Under the pieces are notes generated by a model that did not search any database, was not told the origin of the DNA, and saw only the letters and a list, made by a program, of their open reading frames with translations. From the NCBI RefSeq assembly GCF_026015985.1, contig NZ_CP110389.1:6170001-6234000 (forward strand): a stretch of DNA of 64,000 nucleotides, read 5' to 3'. Of the stretch, positions 18,923 through 27,767 are shown piece after piece. Position 1 is the first letter of the stretch. Every line of letters begins with the position of its first letter. Both the position numbers and the translations under genes were made by a program. The stretch comes from Rhodopseudomonas sp. P2A-2r (GTDB lineage: Bacteria; Pseudomonadota; Alphaproteobacteria; Rhizobiales; Xanthobacteraceae).

Positions 18923-20614
18923 ATGTCGAAAACCGTCGCCGATGAACTCGTCCATGTGCTCGAAACAATCGGCGTGCAGCAGATCTTCGGCCTGATCGCC
19001 GACTCGCTCAATCCGCTGGCGGATTCGGTGCGGCGCAGTTCCATTGAATGGGTCGGCGTGCGCCATGAGGAAGGCGCGGCGCTGGCCGCCGCGGGGCAAG
19101 CCAAACTCACCGGCCGGCTCGGCGTCTGCGCCGGCTCAACGGGGCCGGGCTCGACCCATCTGGTGGCCGGACTCTACGAGGCCGCGCGCGACCACGCGCC
19201 GGTGCTGGCGCTGTCCGGCGAGATGGCGCGGGCGCAGAAGGGCACCGACTTCTTCCAGACCACCGAGCCGGATCTGCTGTTTCGCGACGTGGCGCTCTAC
19301 ACCCAGACAGTGTCCACCGCCGCGCAGGCGCCCGGCGTCATTCATCAGGCAATCTCCGCCGCCTATGCCGGCCCCGGCGTCGCGCATCTGACCTTGCCGG
19401 TGGACGTGCTGACATCGAAAGCGGCGGGCGCGACCGCGAGTCTGGCCACGCTGGTCCCCCGCGGCGAGATCCTGCCCAACGACGCCGCAGTGAACGAGGC
19501 CGTCCGGCGCATCGACGCGGCCGAGAGCGTGGTCATCATGTGCGGCCATGGCGCGCTCGGCACCGCCGAGTTGTTGCGCGCGCTGAGCGACAGGTTGAAA
19601 GCGCCTTTGGTGCATTCGGTGCGTGGCAAGGAGATCATGGCGTTTCATGACCCGCGCTGGATGGGCGGCCTCGGCATGATCGGCACCAAGGCGGTCTACA
19701 ACGCCGTGCATGACTGCGACCTGCTGGTCATGGTCGGCACCGACTATCCCTATTCCAACTTCCTGCCGCCCAAGGGCCACGTCATCCAGATCGACGAGCG
19801 CGCGCAAGTGCTGGGCCGGCGCACGCCGACCGAACTCGGCGTCATCGGCTCGGCGCGGCCGACGCTGAAACTGCTGCTCGACAAGGTGGCCGCCAAGACG
19901 GACGGAGACTTCTTCGACAAGACAAGCCGCGCACGCGCGAAATGGGATGCCATGCTCGACGAGCAGGCCGACCCCGCGCGCAGCAAGGACAAGATCCACC
20001 CGCAGGCGGTGGCGCGCATGGCCGGCGACCTGGCGCGGCCGGACGCCATCTTCGTGCTCGATACCGGATTGAACACGCTGTGGTCGGCCAACTACATCCG
20101 GCAGCACGGCACCCAGCGCATCACCGGCTCGTTCAACAACGCTGCCGTGGGCACCGCGGTCGGCCAGGGCAACGGCATCCAGGCGCTGGACCGCAGCAAG
20201 CAGGTGATCGTGCTGACCGGCGACGGCGGCTTCAACATGCTGATGGGTGAGTTCATGACCGCCGTGCATCACAAGCTGCCGATCAAGGTCATCGTCTACA
20301 ACAACTCCGCCCTCGGCCTGATCACGCTGGAAGCCGAAAGCGTCGGCCTCGCGCCGTTCCGCGAGGCGATCGAATTCCCCAATCCGGATTTCGCCGCACT
20401 GGCGCGCGCCTGCGGCGCGCAGGGGTTCACGGCGAAGCTGCCCGGCGAGCTGAAGAAGGCCATCGCCGACGCACTGGCCTGCGACGGTCCTGCCATCGTC
20501 GATTGCGTGGTCGCAGCGGACGAAGTGCCTAACCTGCCGCATATCGAAGCCAGCATGGTCGGCAACTATGCGCTGGCGAAGATCAAGGAAGCGGTGATGG
20601 CAGTCACCGGCTGA
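18923..20614 (+). CDS. poxB: PoxB-like pyruvate dehydrogenase (quinone)/ThDP-dependent oxidase
   Basis: ThDP/FAD enzyme of 563 residues aligning end to end by eye with E. coli PoxB: MSKTVADELVHVLETIGVQQ, catalytic Glu50 in RHEE, AGSTGPGSTHL, and a ThDP-Mg motif starting GDGGFNM and closing at NNS. The expected reaction is oxidative decarboxylation of pyruvate to acetate and CO2. The start at 18923 has GGAG 6 bases upstream. The protein ends at the level where E. coli PoxB begins its membrane-binding C-terminal helix (missing EVIELAKTNWLR), so lipid activation may be absent. Confidence 0.88.
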   Translation: MSKTVADELVHVLETIGVQQIFGLIADSLNPLADSVRRSSIEWVGVRHEEGAALAAAGQAKLTGRLGVCAGSTGPGSTHLVAGLYEAARDHAPVLALSGEMARAQKGTDFFQTTEPDLLFRDVALYTQTVSTAAQAPGVIHQAISAAYAGPGVAHLTLPVDVLTSKAAGATASLATLVPRGEILPNDAAVNEAVRRIDAAESVVIMCGHGALGTAELLRALSDRLKAPLVHSVRGKEIMAFHDPRWMGGLGMIGTKAVYNAVHDCDLLVMVGTDYPYSNFLPPKGHVIQIDERAQVLGRRTPTELGVIGSARPTLKLLLDKVAAKTDGDFFDKTSRARAKWDAMLDEQADPARSKDKIHPQAVARMAGDLARPDAIFVLDTGLNTLWSANYIRQHGTQRITGSFNNAAVGTAVGQGNGIQALDRSKQVIVLTGDGGFNMLMGEFMTAVHHKLPIKVIVYNNSALGLITLEAESVGLAPFREAIEFPNPDFAALARACGAQGFTAKLPGELKKAIADALACDGPAIVDCVVAADEVPNLPHIEASMVGNYALAKIKEAVMAVTG

Positions 20615-20783
20615 CCCTCCCGGCGGCAGGCGCGACTTCACGGTCGCGCGCCACCCCGCCGGCCGGTGGGCGAAATGCGGCCAGGTCGGCGCAGGCTTCG
20701 GTCGCCGGCGAAACTCTGCTCTGCAGAGAACGCGCAGCCGGCGACTGTCGTCGCACCCAACGCATACCCGCCCAGCCGGGTTC

Positions 20784-20872
20784 GTCATTGCGAAGCGTGA
20801 AGCGACGAAGCAATCTGGGAACCACAAGAAGAATGACCGGATGGCTTCGTCGCAAGTGTTCTTCGCAATGAC
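20784..20872. repeat. dispersed inverted repeat of the GTCATTGCGAAGCG/CTTCGCAATGAC family
   Basis: The ends GTCATTGCGAAG and CTTCGCAATGAC are perfect complements, and inner GACGAAGCAATC and GGATGGCTTCGTC nearly so, giving an 89-base hairpin-forming element. It lies between poxB and the MFS gene. Elements of this kind are abundant in rhizobial genomes. Confidence 0.75.
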
Positions 20873-20899
20873 CTCTCCTTCAAGGATGACCCGCCGCTC

Positions 20900-22143
20900 A
20901 TGACCGAAGCCATTGCAACGCCTGCCGCCGCGCCTGCGAAAAATCCTTTGCCGCGCTGCGCCACCCCGGCTTCCGCGCCCAGTTCATCACCTATGTGATC
21001 GCCATGATGGCGGACAATATCGAGCACGTGATCAGCTACTGGGTGGTGTTCCAGAAATTCCAGTCACCAGCGCTTGGCGGCTTCGCCATCCTGTCGCACT
21101 GGCTGCCGTTCCTGCTGTTCTCGGTGGCCTCCGGCGCGCTGGCGGACCGCTTCGATCCGCGCCGCGTGATCCAGGCCGGCATGGGCCTGTTCATCACCGC
21201 CTCGCTCGGCTGGGGCTATTTCTTCGTCACCGACACGCTGCAGATGTGGCAGGCCATGGTGCTGCTGGTGATCCACGGCTGCGCCGGCGTGCTGTGGCAG
21301 ACGCCGAACCAGATGCTGCTCTACGACGTGGTCGGCGGCAAGGATCTGGAAAGCGCGGTGCGGCTCAACGCCATGGCGCGCTATCTCGGCATCCTGATCG
21401 GCCCCGCGGTGGGCGGCGTGATCCTGCTGGCGCTCGGCCCGGCCCACGGCATCATGCTCAACACCATCTTCTACCTGCCGCTGGTGCTGTGGCTGATGAA
21501 GGCGCCCTACGGCCCCAAATTCCGCAAGGGCACGCCGCCGCCGCGCCGTGCTGTGCGCGGCCTTGCCGACATCGTCACGACCATGCGCGATGTGCGGCCG
21601 CACCGGGTGATCGTGTCGATGACGCTGCTCGCCGGCGCGGCGTCGTTCTTCGTCGGCAACGCCTACAGTTCGCAGATGCCGGGCTTCGCCGGCGATCTCG
21701 GCCATGGCGACCCAGGCGTCGCCTACAGCTCGCTGCTGGCGGCGGATGCGGCCGGCGCAATGGCCGCCGGCCTCGCGCTGGAAGGACGCGGCCTGCTGCC
21801 GCCGCGGCCGCGCACCGCGGTGCTGCTGGCGATATCGTGGTGCGCCGCGCTGACTGCCTTCGCGCTGTCGCGCAGCTATACGCTGGCGCTGCTGTTCCTG
21901 TTCGCCGCGGGCTTCCTCGAACTGTCGTTCAGCGCCATGGCGCAGAGCCTGGTGCAGCTCAACGCGCCCATGGAGATGCGCGGACGCGTCATCGGCCTGT
22001 TCAACATGGCGAGCCTTGGCCTGCGCGCCTTCAGCGGCATCTCTGTCGGCCTTGTCGGCAGCCTGATCGGCATCCACTGGTCGCTGGCCTTGTCGGCGCT
22101 GGCAACCATGACGGTGGCCGGCGGCCTGCTGGCGCTGCGCTGA
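20900..22143 (+). CDS. MFS transporter (DUF894/enterobactin-exporter-like), frameshifted near the start
   Basis: Carrier with about 12 helices, near 414 residues when restored. The ATG at 20900 (AAGGA 10 bases upstream) encodes MTEAIATPAAAPAK, then the frame is lost. The open frame from 20945 continues SFAALRHPGFRAQFITYV, the usual MFS opening, and runs to 22143. One extra A in the A5 run at 20939-20943 joins them. If there is no frameshift, the only start is GTG at 20995, which removes the first helix boundary and has no ribosome site. Downstream features include RFDPRRVIQAGM and ETRGRVIGL-like MEMRGRVIGLFNM. Substrate unknown. Confidence 0.8.
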
Positions 22144-22179
22144 GCGCACGCACACGAACGCGCAACCTCTTGAAGTCGG

Positions 22180-22199
22180 GTGTTCTGAACAAAGAACAC
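22180..22199. promoter_or_regulatory. small inverted repeat GTGTTCT-N6-AGAACAC
   Basis: Perfect 7-base arms 36 bases after the MFS stop and about 145 bases before the sigma-54 promoter of the ABC operon. A short T-run follows only 7 bases later, so it may be either a weak terminator or an activator site. Confidence 0.4.
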
Positions 22200-22341
22200 T
22201 GAAGCGTTTTTAAAAATGCAATTTCGCGCGTTGCACAAATTCGCGCCTCAATGTTTCGAAGCTTGCCCAAAGCGGGAGCAGGCGACGCGCGGATGGCCCA
22301 CCAAACCTCCGACTTCTTCTGGCATCGGCAATGCCAGATAA

Positions 22342-22357
22342 TGGCACGCAAGTTGCG
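22342..22357 (+). promoter_or_regulatory. sigma-54 (-24/-12) promoter of the ABC importer-amidase operon
   Basis: TGGCACG, 4 bases, TTGCG: the GG (22343-22344) and GC (22355-22356) are exactly 10 bases apart, and every invariant base of the sigma-54 consensus is present. The predicted transcription start, about 12 bases past the GC, is near 22368, 15 bases before the ATPase ATG. Such promoters need an enhancer-binding activator such as NtrC; no clear NtrC site was found upstream. Confidence 0.75.
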
Positions 22358-22382
22358 TTAGAGGCGGCATCAGGGAGAACCG

Positions 22383-23165
22383 ATGCCGCCCATGCCCGTC
22401 CAACTCACCGTCAGCAACGTCACCAAGTCCTTCGCAGCCAAGGCCGGCGAGGTGCGCGTGCTCGACGATCTCTCATTCACCATCAACGAACGCGATTTTG
22501 TCAGCATCATCGGCCCGTCCGGCTGCGGCAAGACGACGATCTTCAACATCATCGCCGGCCTGCTGGAACCCGATGGCGGCACCATGCACTACCGCGGCGA
22601 GGAGATCGAAAGCCTGCGCGGCCGCGTCGGCTACATGATGCAGAAGGACCTGCTGTTTCCGTGGCGCACCGTGCTCGGCAATGTGCTGCTCGGGCTGGAG
22701 ACGCGCGGCGTCGACAGGCAGGAAGCCGAGGCCAAGGCGCGCGACTATCTCAAGGGTTTTGGCCTTGCCGGTTTCGAGAACGCCTATCCGAAAACGCTGT
22801 CCGGCGGCATGCGGCAGCGCGTGGCGCTGATCCGCACGCTGATCATGGATCCCGACATCCTGCTGCTCGACGAGCCGTTCTCGGCGCTGGACTACCAGAC
22901 GCGGCTATATCTGGAAGGCGTGCTGAAGGATGCGGTCGAGACCTACCACAAGACGGTGATCCTGGTGACCCACGACATCGACGAGGCCGTGGCGCTGTCG
23001 AAGCGCGTGGTGGTGCTGTCGGGCCGTCCGGCGCGGGTCAAGATCGTGCACGACATCGACATTTCCGCGCACTCGCCCATCGAGGCGCGCAACGACGCAA
23101 AGTTCTCCGGCTACTTCAACAAGCTGTGCGCCGAATTGGACATCCAGACCGAGAAGACATCGTGA
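22383..23165 (+). CDS. ABC transporter ATP-binding protein (SsuB/TauB/NrtD type)
   Basis: ATPase of 260 residues energising import. Walker A GPSGCGKTT (44-52), Q-loop MQKDLLFPWRTV, signature LSGGMRQRVAL, Walker B ILLLDEPFSALD and the switch His in VTHDIDEAV are all present. The form with FPWRTV and FSALDYQTR is typical of the nitrate/sulfonate/taurine group. The start at 22383 has GGGAGA 5 bases upstream. Its stop overlaps the GTG of the permease by 4 bases. Confidence 0.93.
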   Translation: MPPMPVQLTVSNVTKSFAAKAGEVRVLDDLSFTINERDFVSIIGPSGCGKTTIFNIIAGLLEPDGGTMHYRGEEIESLRGRVGYMMQKDLLFPWRTVLGNVLLGLETRGVDRQEAEAKARDYLKGFGLAGFENAYPKTLSGGMRQRVALIRTLIMDPDILLLDEPFSALDYQTRLYLEGVLKDAVETYHKTVILVTHDIDEAVALSKRVVVLSGRPARVKIVHDIDISAHSPIEARNDAKFSGYFNKLCAELDIQTEKTS

Positions 23166-24022
23166 GCCTCGTGATCCCCAACGCCACCACTGCCACGCCG
23201 CTGAAGACATCCAAACGTCGCGCCAGAAAACGCTCGGCCTTCGACACCACGCTCGGCCGCGCCGCGCTGCAATTGCTGGCGGTGATCGTGTTCTTCGCGA
23301 TCTGGGAGGCCGGCGTGCGCATCGGCTGGATCTCGGCCTTCCTGATGGGTTCGCCGTTCGGCATCTTTGCCCAGGCGTGGAAGCTGATCGTGACCGGCGA
23401 GCTGCTGTCCGACACCTGGTACACGCTGTTCGAGGCGATCCTCGGCTTCATCATCGGCACCATCGCCGGCTCGCTGGTGGGCCTGGCGCTGTGGTACTCG
23501 ACATTCGTCGCCAAACTTGTCGAGCCCTTCATCGTCGCCATCAATTCGGTGCCGAAGATCGCGCTGGCGCCGATCGTGGTGCTGTGGTTCGGCACCGGGC
23601 TGATCTCCAAAGTGGCGCTGGCGGTATCGCTCACCGCTCTGGTGGCGCTGATCGCGGCCTATCAGGCGGCCAAGGACGCCGACACCGACCTGCAGTCGCT
23701 GATGATCTCCATGGGCGCCGACAAGCACCAGGTGTTCTGGCAGGCGGTGGTGCCGTCGACCCTGCCGGCGATCATCGCCACCTTCCGCATCAATATCGGC
23801 TTCGGGCTGGTCGGCGCGGTGGTCGGCGAGTTCATCTCGTCGCAGCGCGGCCTCGGCCACATGATCTTCATCGCCTCCAGCCTGTACGACCTCAACTCGG
23901 TCTGGGTCGGGCTGTTCACGCTGATGGTGATGGGCTTCGTCCTCTATTACGTGATCGACATCATCGAGCGCAAAACGCTGCCGTGGAAGATGACCGGCAC
24001 CTCGCACCAGATCCAGGTTTGA
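23162..24022 (+). CDS. ABC transporter permease (SsuC/TauC type)
   Basis: Membrane subunit of 286 residues from the GTG at 23162, which overlaps the ATPase stop in GTGA. About six helices are predicted. The EAA loop, which docks on the ATPase, reads SMGADKHQVFWQAVVPSTLP (about residues 183-202), followed by GFGLVGAVVGEF. Family BPD_transp_1, nitrate/sulfonate/bicarbonate group. It pairs with the flanking ATPase and binding protein. Confidence 0.92.
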   Translation: MSLVIPNATTATPLKTSKRRARKRSAFDTTLGRAALQLLAVIVFFAIWEAGVRIGWISAFLMGSPFGIFAQAWKLIVTGELLSDTWYTLFEAILGFIIGTIAGSLVGLALWYSTFVAKLVEPFIVAINSVPKIALAPIVVLWFGTGLISKVALAVSLTALVALIAAYQAAKDADTDLQSLMISMGADKHQVFWQAVVPSTLPAIIATFRINIGFGLVGAVVGEFISSQRGLGHMIFIASSLYDLNSVWVGLFTLMVMGFVLYYVIDIIERKTLPWKMTGTSHQIQV

Positions 24023-24051
24023 ATTTCCTTCCCACCCACGGAGACCTTTCC

Positions 24052-25020
24052 ATGTCGTTGCTCAAGCGTATCGTCGGCGCCACCGCGCTGGCCGGATTGC
24101 TGCTCGCCACCCCGGCGATGGCCCAGACAAAGAAGGTGGTGATCTCGCAGGCGTTCCAGTCGATGCTGTACCTGCCGCTCTACGTGGCCATCGACGAGGG
24201 CTTCTTCACCGCGCAGGGCCTCGACGTCACCAAGGAAACCGCCGGCGCGCCAAGCGTGGCGCTGTCCGCGGTGATTTCCGGCAGCGCGCAGTTCTCGATC
24301 CACGGCCCGGAATGGACCGCGATCGCCGCCTCCAAGGGCGCGCCGGTGGGCATCATCGCCAATGTGGTCAACGGCGCCGCGGTGTGGATCGCCACCGCGC
24401 CGGACTTCAAGTTCACCGACATCAAGGGCCTCAAGGGCCAGAAGATCGTCACCGGCACCATGCCGACCACCAGCACCTCGCTGTTCATCAAGCTGCTGAA
24501 GGAGAACGGGCTGGACGCCAAGACCGATGTGGAGATGATCCAGGTGGCGATCGGCACCGAGCCCGGACCGTTCCTGGCCAAGCAGGCCGACGTCGCCGTG
24601 ATGTACGAGCCCGGCCTCGACCAGGTGGTCGCCAAGGGCATGAAGGTGGTGTTCGGCTTCCCGAAGGCCTACGGCGCCTACGCCTTCTCCGCCGTCACCG
24701 CGCGCAACGACGTCGACCCCGACCTCGCCCAGCGCGTCACCAACGGCATGGAAATGGCCATGCGCTTCATGGCCAAGGACCCGGCCAAGACGGTGGCCGT
24801 CGCGCAGAAGGAATTCCCGACGCTGGACCCGGCGGTGGTGGAATCCGCCGTCAAGCGCATGATCGCCGACGGCGTCTATCCCCCGAGCGTCGACATCTCC
24901 GCGCCGTCGCTGAAGGTCTCCATGGATACCCAGATTGCACTCGGCAATCTTTCCGCGCAGCCCGACTACGACAAGTTCGTGGTGAAGAAGTACATCGAAC
25001 CGGCGCTGAAGCTGAAGTAA
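24052..25020 (+). CDS. ABC transporter substrate-binding protein (NMT1/THI5-like)
   Basis: Periplasmic receptor of 322 residues with a signal peptide cleaved after ATPAMA. The opening VVISQAFQSMLYLPLYVAID and the following EGFFTAQGLDV are the NMT1/THI5/NitT signature that binds pyrimidine precursors, sulfonates, nitrate or similar small ligands. The ATG at 24052 has GGAGA 8 bases before it. The downstream amidase suggests an amide- or nitrogen-containing ligand, which is inference. Confidence 0.9.
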   Translation: MSLLKRIVGATALAGLLLATPAMAQTKKVVISQAFQSMLYLPLYVAIDEGFFTAQGLDVTKETAGAPSVALSAVISGSAQFSIHGPEWTAIAASKGAPVGIIANVVNGAAVWIATAPDFKFTDIKGLKGQKIVTGTMPTTSTSLFIKLLKENGLDAKTDVEMIQVAIGTEPGPFLAKQADVAVMYEPGLDQVVAKGMKVVFGFPKAYGAYAFSAVTARNDVDPDLAQRVTNGMEMAMRFMAKDPAKTVAVAQKEFPTLDPAVVESAVKRMIADGVYPPSVDISAPSLKVSMDTQIALGNLSAQPDYDKFVVKKYIEPALKLK

Positions 25021-25047
25021 GGTCGGACAGCAGATCTCAGGCTCGTG

Positions 25048-25200
25048 CCCCGGATGCGGTGCAACGCGTCGCACTTGCGACGTGGTGCGCCGCTGATCCG
25101 GGGCCCAGCTTGCTGTTAAAGTAGTGGGTCCCGGATCTGCGAAGCGGCATAGCGGCGATGCAAGTGCATCGCCTGAAATGCCGCATCGCCTCCGGGACAC
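25048..25200. repeat. dispersed palindromic repeat, family 1 copy B
   Basis: Begins CCCCGGATGCGGTGCAACGC and ends CCGCATCGCCTCCGGGACAC, with an inner GGTCCCGGATCTGCGAAGC. It shares the ATGCAAGTGCATCGCC hairpin arm with copies A and E. It lies between the binding-protein stop and the amidase start. Confidence 0.8.
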
Positions 25201-25238
25201 AAATTTTGCGTCTGGCGCTTATTTCAGGAAACACCACC

Positions 25239-26579
25239 ATGACCTCCCTCATCGTTCCCGACGCCGGGGTTCTCGAACTGCTGCGCAGCTTCAGGGCCGA
25301 CGAAGCCTCGGCCGACACCTACGCCGCCGCGCAGCTCGAAAAAGCAAAGGCCATCGAGCCGGTGCTGAAGGCGTTCGAGGTGCTGCCGACCGACATCACG
25401 CGAAAGCCCGGGCCGCTGTCCGGCATTGCGGTTGCCATCAAGGACATCATCGCCACAGCGGACATGGTGACCACCAACGGCTCGCCTGTTTACAGGGACC
25501 ACGTGCCGGCCGCCGATGCCTGGGTGGTGGAGCGGCTGCGCAATCTGGGCGCGACGATTTTCGGCAAGACCGTCTCGACCGAATTCGCCTGGCGGCATCC
25601 CGGCCCCACCACCAATCCATGGAACGCCAAGCACACGCCGGGCGGTTCGTCGTCCGGCTCGGCCGCGGCCGTGGCCGCCGGCATCGTGCCGCTGGCGCTG
25701 GGCTCGCAGACGCTGGGATCGGTGATCCGCCCGGCGGCGTTCAACGGCGTGGTCGGCTTCAAGCCGAGCTTTGGCGCGATCCCGCGCAGCGGCGTGCATC
25801 CGCTCAGCCCCTCGCTCGATCATGTCGGATTTTTCGCGCGTCGCGTCGACGACGTGGCGCTGGCACTGTCACTGCTGGCAGGCAGCAGCGACAGCGATCG
25901 CCATGGACGCACGCTGCCCGCGTTCGAAGTATCGATCGCGGATGGCGTGCAACCGCAGGCGATGCCGCGGCTCGCAGTGGTGCGCTTCGCCAAATACGAT
26001 CGCGTCGAAGCAGCGCAACAGCAGTTGCTCGACGCTGGAATCGAAAAATTGCGCAGCGCCGGCGCTGTCGTGGAGGAACTGGAGCTGCCCGCACTCGACG
26101 CCGGCAACTGGGATGCGATCAATGCCATCCTCGCTGCCGAGGGTGCTTCGATCTTCGAAGACCTGGTGACGCGGTTTCCGGATCGCACCAGCGTCAGGCT
26201 CAAGGAGCTGGTGCAGAGCGGCAAGGCCATCGCCGCCACCGATTATCTCGCAGCCCGTGCGCAACAGGCAAAACTGCAGGCGGCCTTCTCCGACGATCTC
26301 GCCGGCTTCGACGCGGTGCTGACGCTGCCGGCCTTCGGCGAGGCACCGGAGGGACTGGGCTACACCGGCGACGCCGAATATTGCGCGCCGTGGACGCTGC
26401 TCGGCGTGCCGGCAATCGCATTGCCCGCGGGCTTCGGCACCAAGGGCCTGCCGCTCGGGCTGCAACTGGTCGGGGCTTACAGGCAGGACCTGCATCTGCT
26501 GCAGGTGGCGAAATGGGTGGAGAGCGTGCTGGGGTGGCGCTCCCTCTCCCCGCTCTGCGCGGGGAGAGGGCCGGGGTGA
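25239..26579 (+). CDS. amidase (amidase-signature family)
   Basis: Hydrolase of 446 residues with the Ser-cisSer-Lys triad: Lys68 in VAIKD, the GGSSSG segment (135-140) and nucleophile Ser161 in LGSVIRPA. It releases ammonia from an amide in the cytosol; the substrate is unknown. The ATG at 25239 has AGGA 9 bases upstream. It is the last gene after the sigma-54-driven ABC importer, so uptake followed by deamidation is likely, although a repeat element lies between. The last 12 codons (SLSPLCAGRGPG) and the stop are supplied by a dispersed repeat beginning at 26541. Confidence 0.9.
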   Translation: MTSLIVPDAGVLELLRSFRADEASADTYAAAQLEKAKAIEPVLKAFEVLPTDITRKPGPLSGIAVAIKDIIATADMVTTNGSPVYRDHVPAADAWVVERLRNLGATIFGKTVSTEFAWRHPGPTTNPWNAKHTPGGSSSGSAAAVAAGIVPLALGSQTLGSVIRPAAFNGVVGFKPSFGAIPRSGVHPLSPSLDHVGFFARRVDDVALALSLLAGSSDSDRHGRTLPAFEVSIADGVQPQAMPRLAVVRFAKYDRVEAAQQQLLDAGIEKLRSAGAVVEELELPALDAGNWDAINAILAAEGASIFEDLVTRFPDRTSVRLKELVQSGKAIAATDYLAARAQQAKLQAAFSDDLAGFDAVLTLPAFGEAPEGLGYTGDAEYCAPWTLLGVPAIALPAGFGTKGLPLGLQLVGAYRQDLHLLQVAKWVESVLGWRSLSPLCAGRGPG

Positions 26580-26714
26580 GGGTCGGGGCACGGCATCACC
26601 GCGACTGAGCGGCAGGCACATCAGCAAGTGAATATTGAGTCAGTGCCCCGCCCCTCACCCGACATTCGCTTCGCGAATGTCGACCTCTCCCCGCGCAGAG
26701 CGGGGAGAGGTGAG
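26541..26714. repeat. dispersed repeat family 2 (CTCTCCCCGC/GCGGGGAGAG) flanking the amidase and cupin 3' ends
   Basis: A CCCTCTCCCCGCTCTGCGCG hairpin at 26541-26570 and an inverted partner at 26647-26714 with CGACCTCTCCCCGCGCAGAG surround a short unique spacer between the two convergent genes. It can fold into strong hairpins and probably ends both transcripts. Confidence 0.7.
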
Positions 26715-26722
26715 AATCGCGG

Positions 26723-27265
26723 TTACTTCGTCACCGCGCCGTCGGGATGGGTGGGATCGACCCACAGCACGTTCTCGACCTTTTCCGCCGGCTCGATGTC
26801 GAGATTGATCGCCACTGCCTCGCCGTCGCTGCGCACCAGCACGCATTCCAGCACCTCGTCGGGGCTGGCGTTGATTTCCTGATGCGGCACGTAAGGCGGC
26901 ACGAAGATGAAATCGCCGGGACCGGCCTCGCCGGTGAACTGCAGGCGATCGCCCCAGCGCATCCGGGCCTTGCCCTTCACGACGTAGATCACGCTTTCGA
27001 GGTGGCCGTGGTGATGCGCGCCGGTCTTGGCGTCGGGCTTGATTGACACGGTGCCGGCCCAGAGCTTCTGCGCGCCGGTGCGGGCGAAGTTGATCGCCGC
27101 CTTGCGGTCCATGCCGGCGGTGGACGGCACGTTGGGATCGAGCTTGTCGGCAGGGATCACGCGAATGCCGTCGTGCTTCCAGCGGTCGGGATCGTGGCTG
27201 TGATCGTGGTCGTGAGAATGATCGTGCGAATGGTCGTGAGGATGATTGTGGTCGTGTCCGGACAT
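26723..27265 (-). CDS. cupin-domain protein with histidine-rich N-terminus
   Basis: Protein of 180 residues. The first 26 residues are almost all His and Asp (MSGHDHNHPHDHSHDHSH opens it), a likely metal-binding or sensing tail. The cupin barrel follows: motif 1 around HHHGHLESVIYVVKG (residues 82-96) and motif 2 PGDFIFVPPYVPHQEIN. Cupins bind a divalent metal and act as dioxygenases, isomerases or storage proteins, so the reaction is open. The ATG at 27265 was chosen because the longer frame from 27337 adds unrelated residues; no good ribosome site is seen for either. Confidence 0.8.
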   Translation of the reverse strand: MSGHDHNHPHDHSHDHSHDHDHSHDPDRWKHDGIRVIPADKLDPNVPSTAGMDRKAAINFARTGAQKLWAGTVSIKPDAKTGAHHHGHLESVIYVVKGKARMRWGDRLQFTGEAGPGDFIFVPPYVPHQEINASPDEVLECVLVRSDGEAVAINLDIEPAEKVENVLWVDPTHPDGAVTK

Positions 27266-27330
27266 GATGTTGCTTTCGGTGGTTCCGCGGCGCGTCGCGA
27301 AAGGATGCGACATCACGTCCCGGAGAGCGA

Positions 27331-27355
27331 GGAACATTCAACTGAGCTGGCGCTT
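27331..27355 (+). promoter_or_regulatory. possible EcfG-type promoter upstream of the CsbD gene
   Basis: GGAAC is followed after 16 bases by GCTT (consensus CGTT), 80 bases before the CsbD start. CsbD-like genes are regular members of general stress regulons in alphaproteobacteria. The -10 part has two mismatches, so this is tentative. Confidence 0.35.
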
Positions 27356-27435
27356 GTCTCGGCGAAGCTCACGCAGGGCCGGGCATTCGGAAAGTCGTTT
27401 TCCCGATGCCGGCCTCAACCCGAGAGGAGTACCCC

Positions 27436-27651
27436 ATGGGTGCCACCACAGACAAGATCAAGGGAACCGCGAACGAACTGGCCGGCAAGGCCAAGCAGGG
27501 CATTGGCGAAGCCACGGGCAACGATCGCCTGCAGGGCGAAGGCCTGATCCAGGAAGGCAAGGGCCACGCGCAGCAGGCCGTCGGCGATGCCAAGCAGGCC
27601 GCCAAGGATGCCGCCGACAAGGCCGCGGACTTCGCGCACAAGAAACTCTGA
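27436..27651 (+). CDS. CsbD family stress protein
   Basis: Small hydrophilic protein of 71 residues, beginning MGATTDKIKGTANELAGKAK, rich in Ala, Lys, Gly and Asp with LEA-like repeats. CsbD proteins accumulate under general stress; their molecular role is not known. The ATG has AGGAG 7 bases upstream. A clear rho-independent terminator follows 58 bases after the stop, so it is a monocistronic unit. Confidence 0.92.
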   Translation: MGATTDKIKGTANELAGKAKQGIGEATGNDRLQGEGLIQEGKGHAQQAVGDAKQAAKDAADKAADFAHKKL

Positions 27652-27708
27652 GCGAATTTCAGCGGGCGGAGTTTTGACTCCTCCGTACGCTGAGGCGACG
27701 CTGCGAAA

Positions 27709-27736
27709 GCCGGTCCCGCAAGGGGCCGGTTTTTTG
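27709..27736 (+). terminator. rho-independent terminator of the CsbD gene
   Basis: A GC-rich stem (CCGGTCCC pairing with GGGGCCGG) with a 4-base loop is followed directly by six T. It is the cleanest intrinsic terminator in the window. Confidence 0.85.
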
Positions 27737-27767
27737 CGTTCAGGAGTTACCAGGACACGACCCGTTT

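Noticed and set aside
22200..22341. NtrC enhancer sites (TGCACC/GGTGCA type) upstream of the first sigma-54 promoter
   Set aside because: Only a half site around TTGCACAAATTCGCG is seen; no convincing pair there or upstream of the other sigma-54 promoters.
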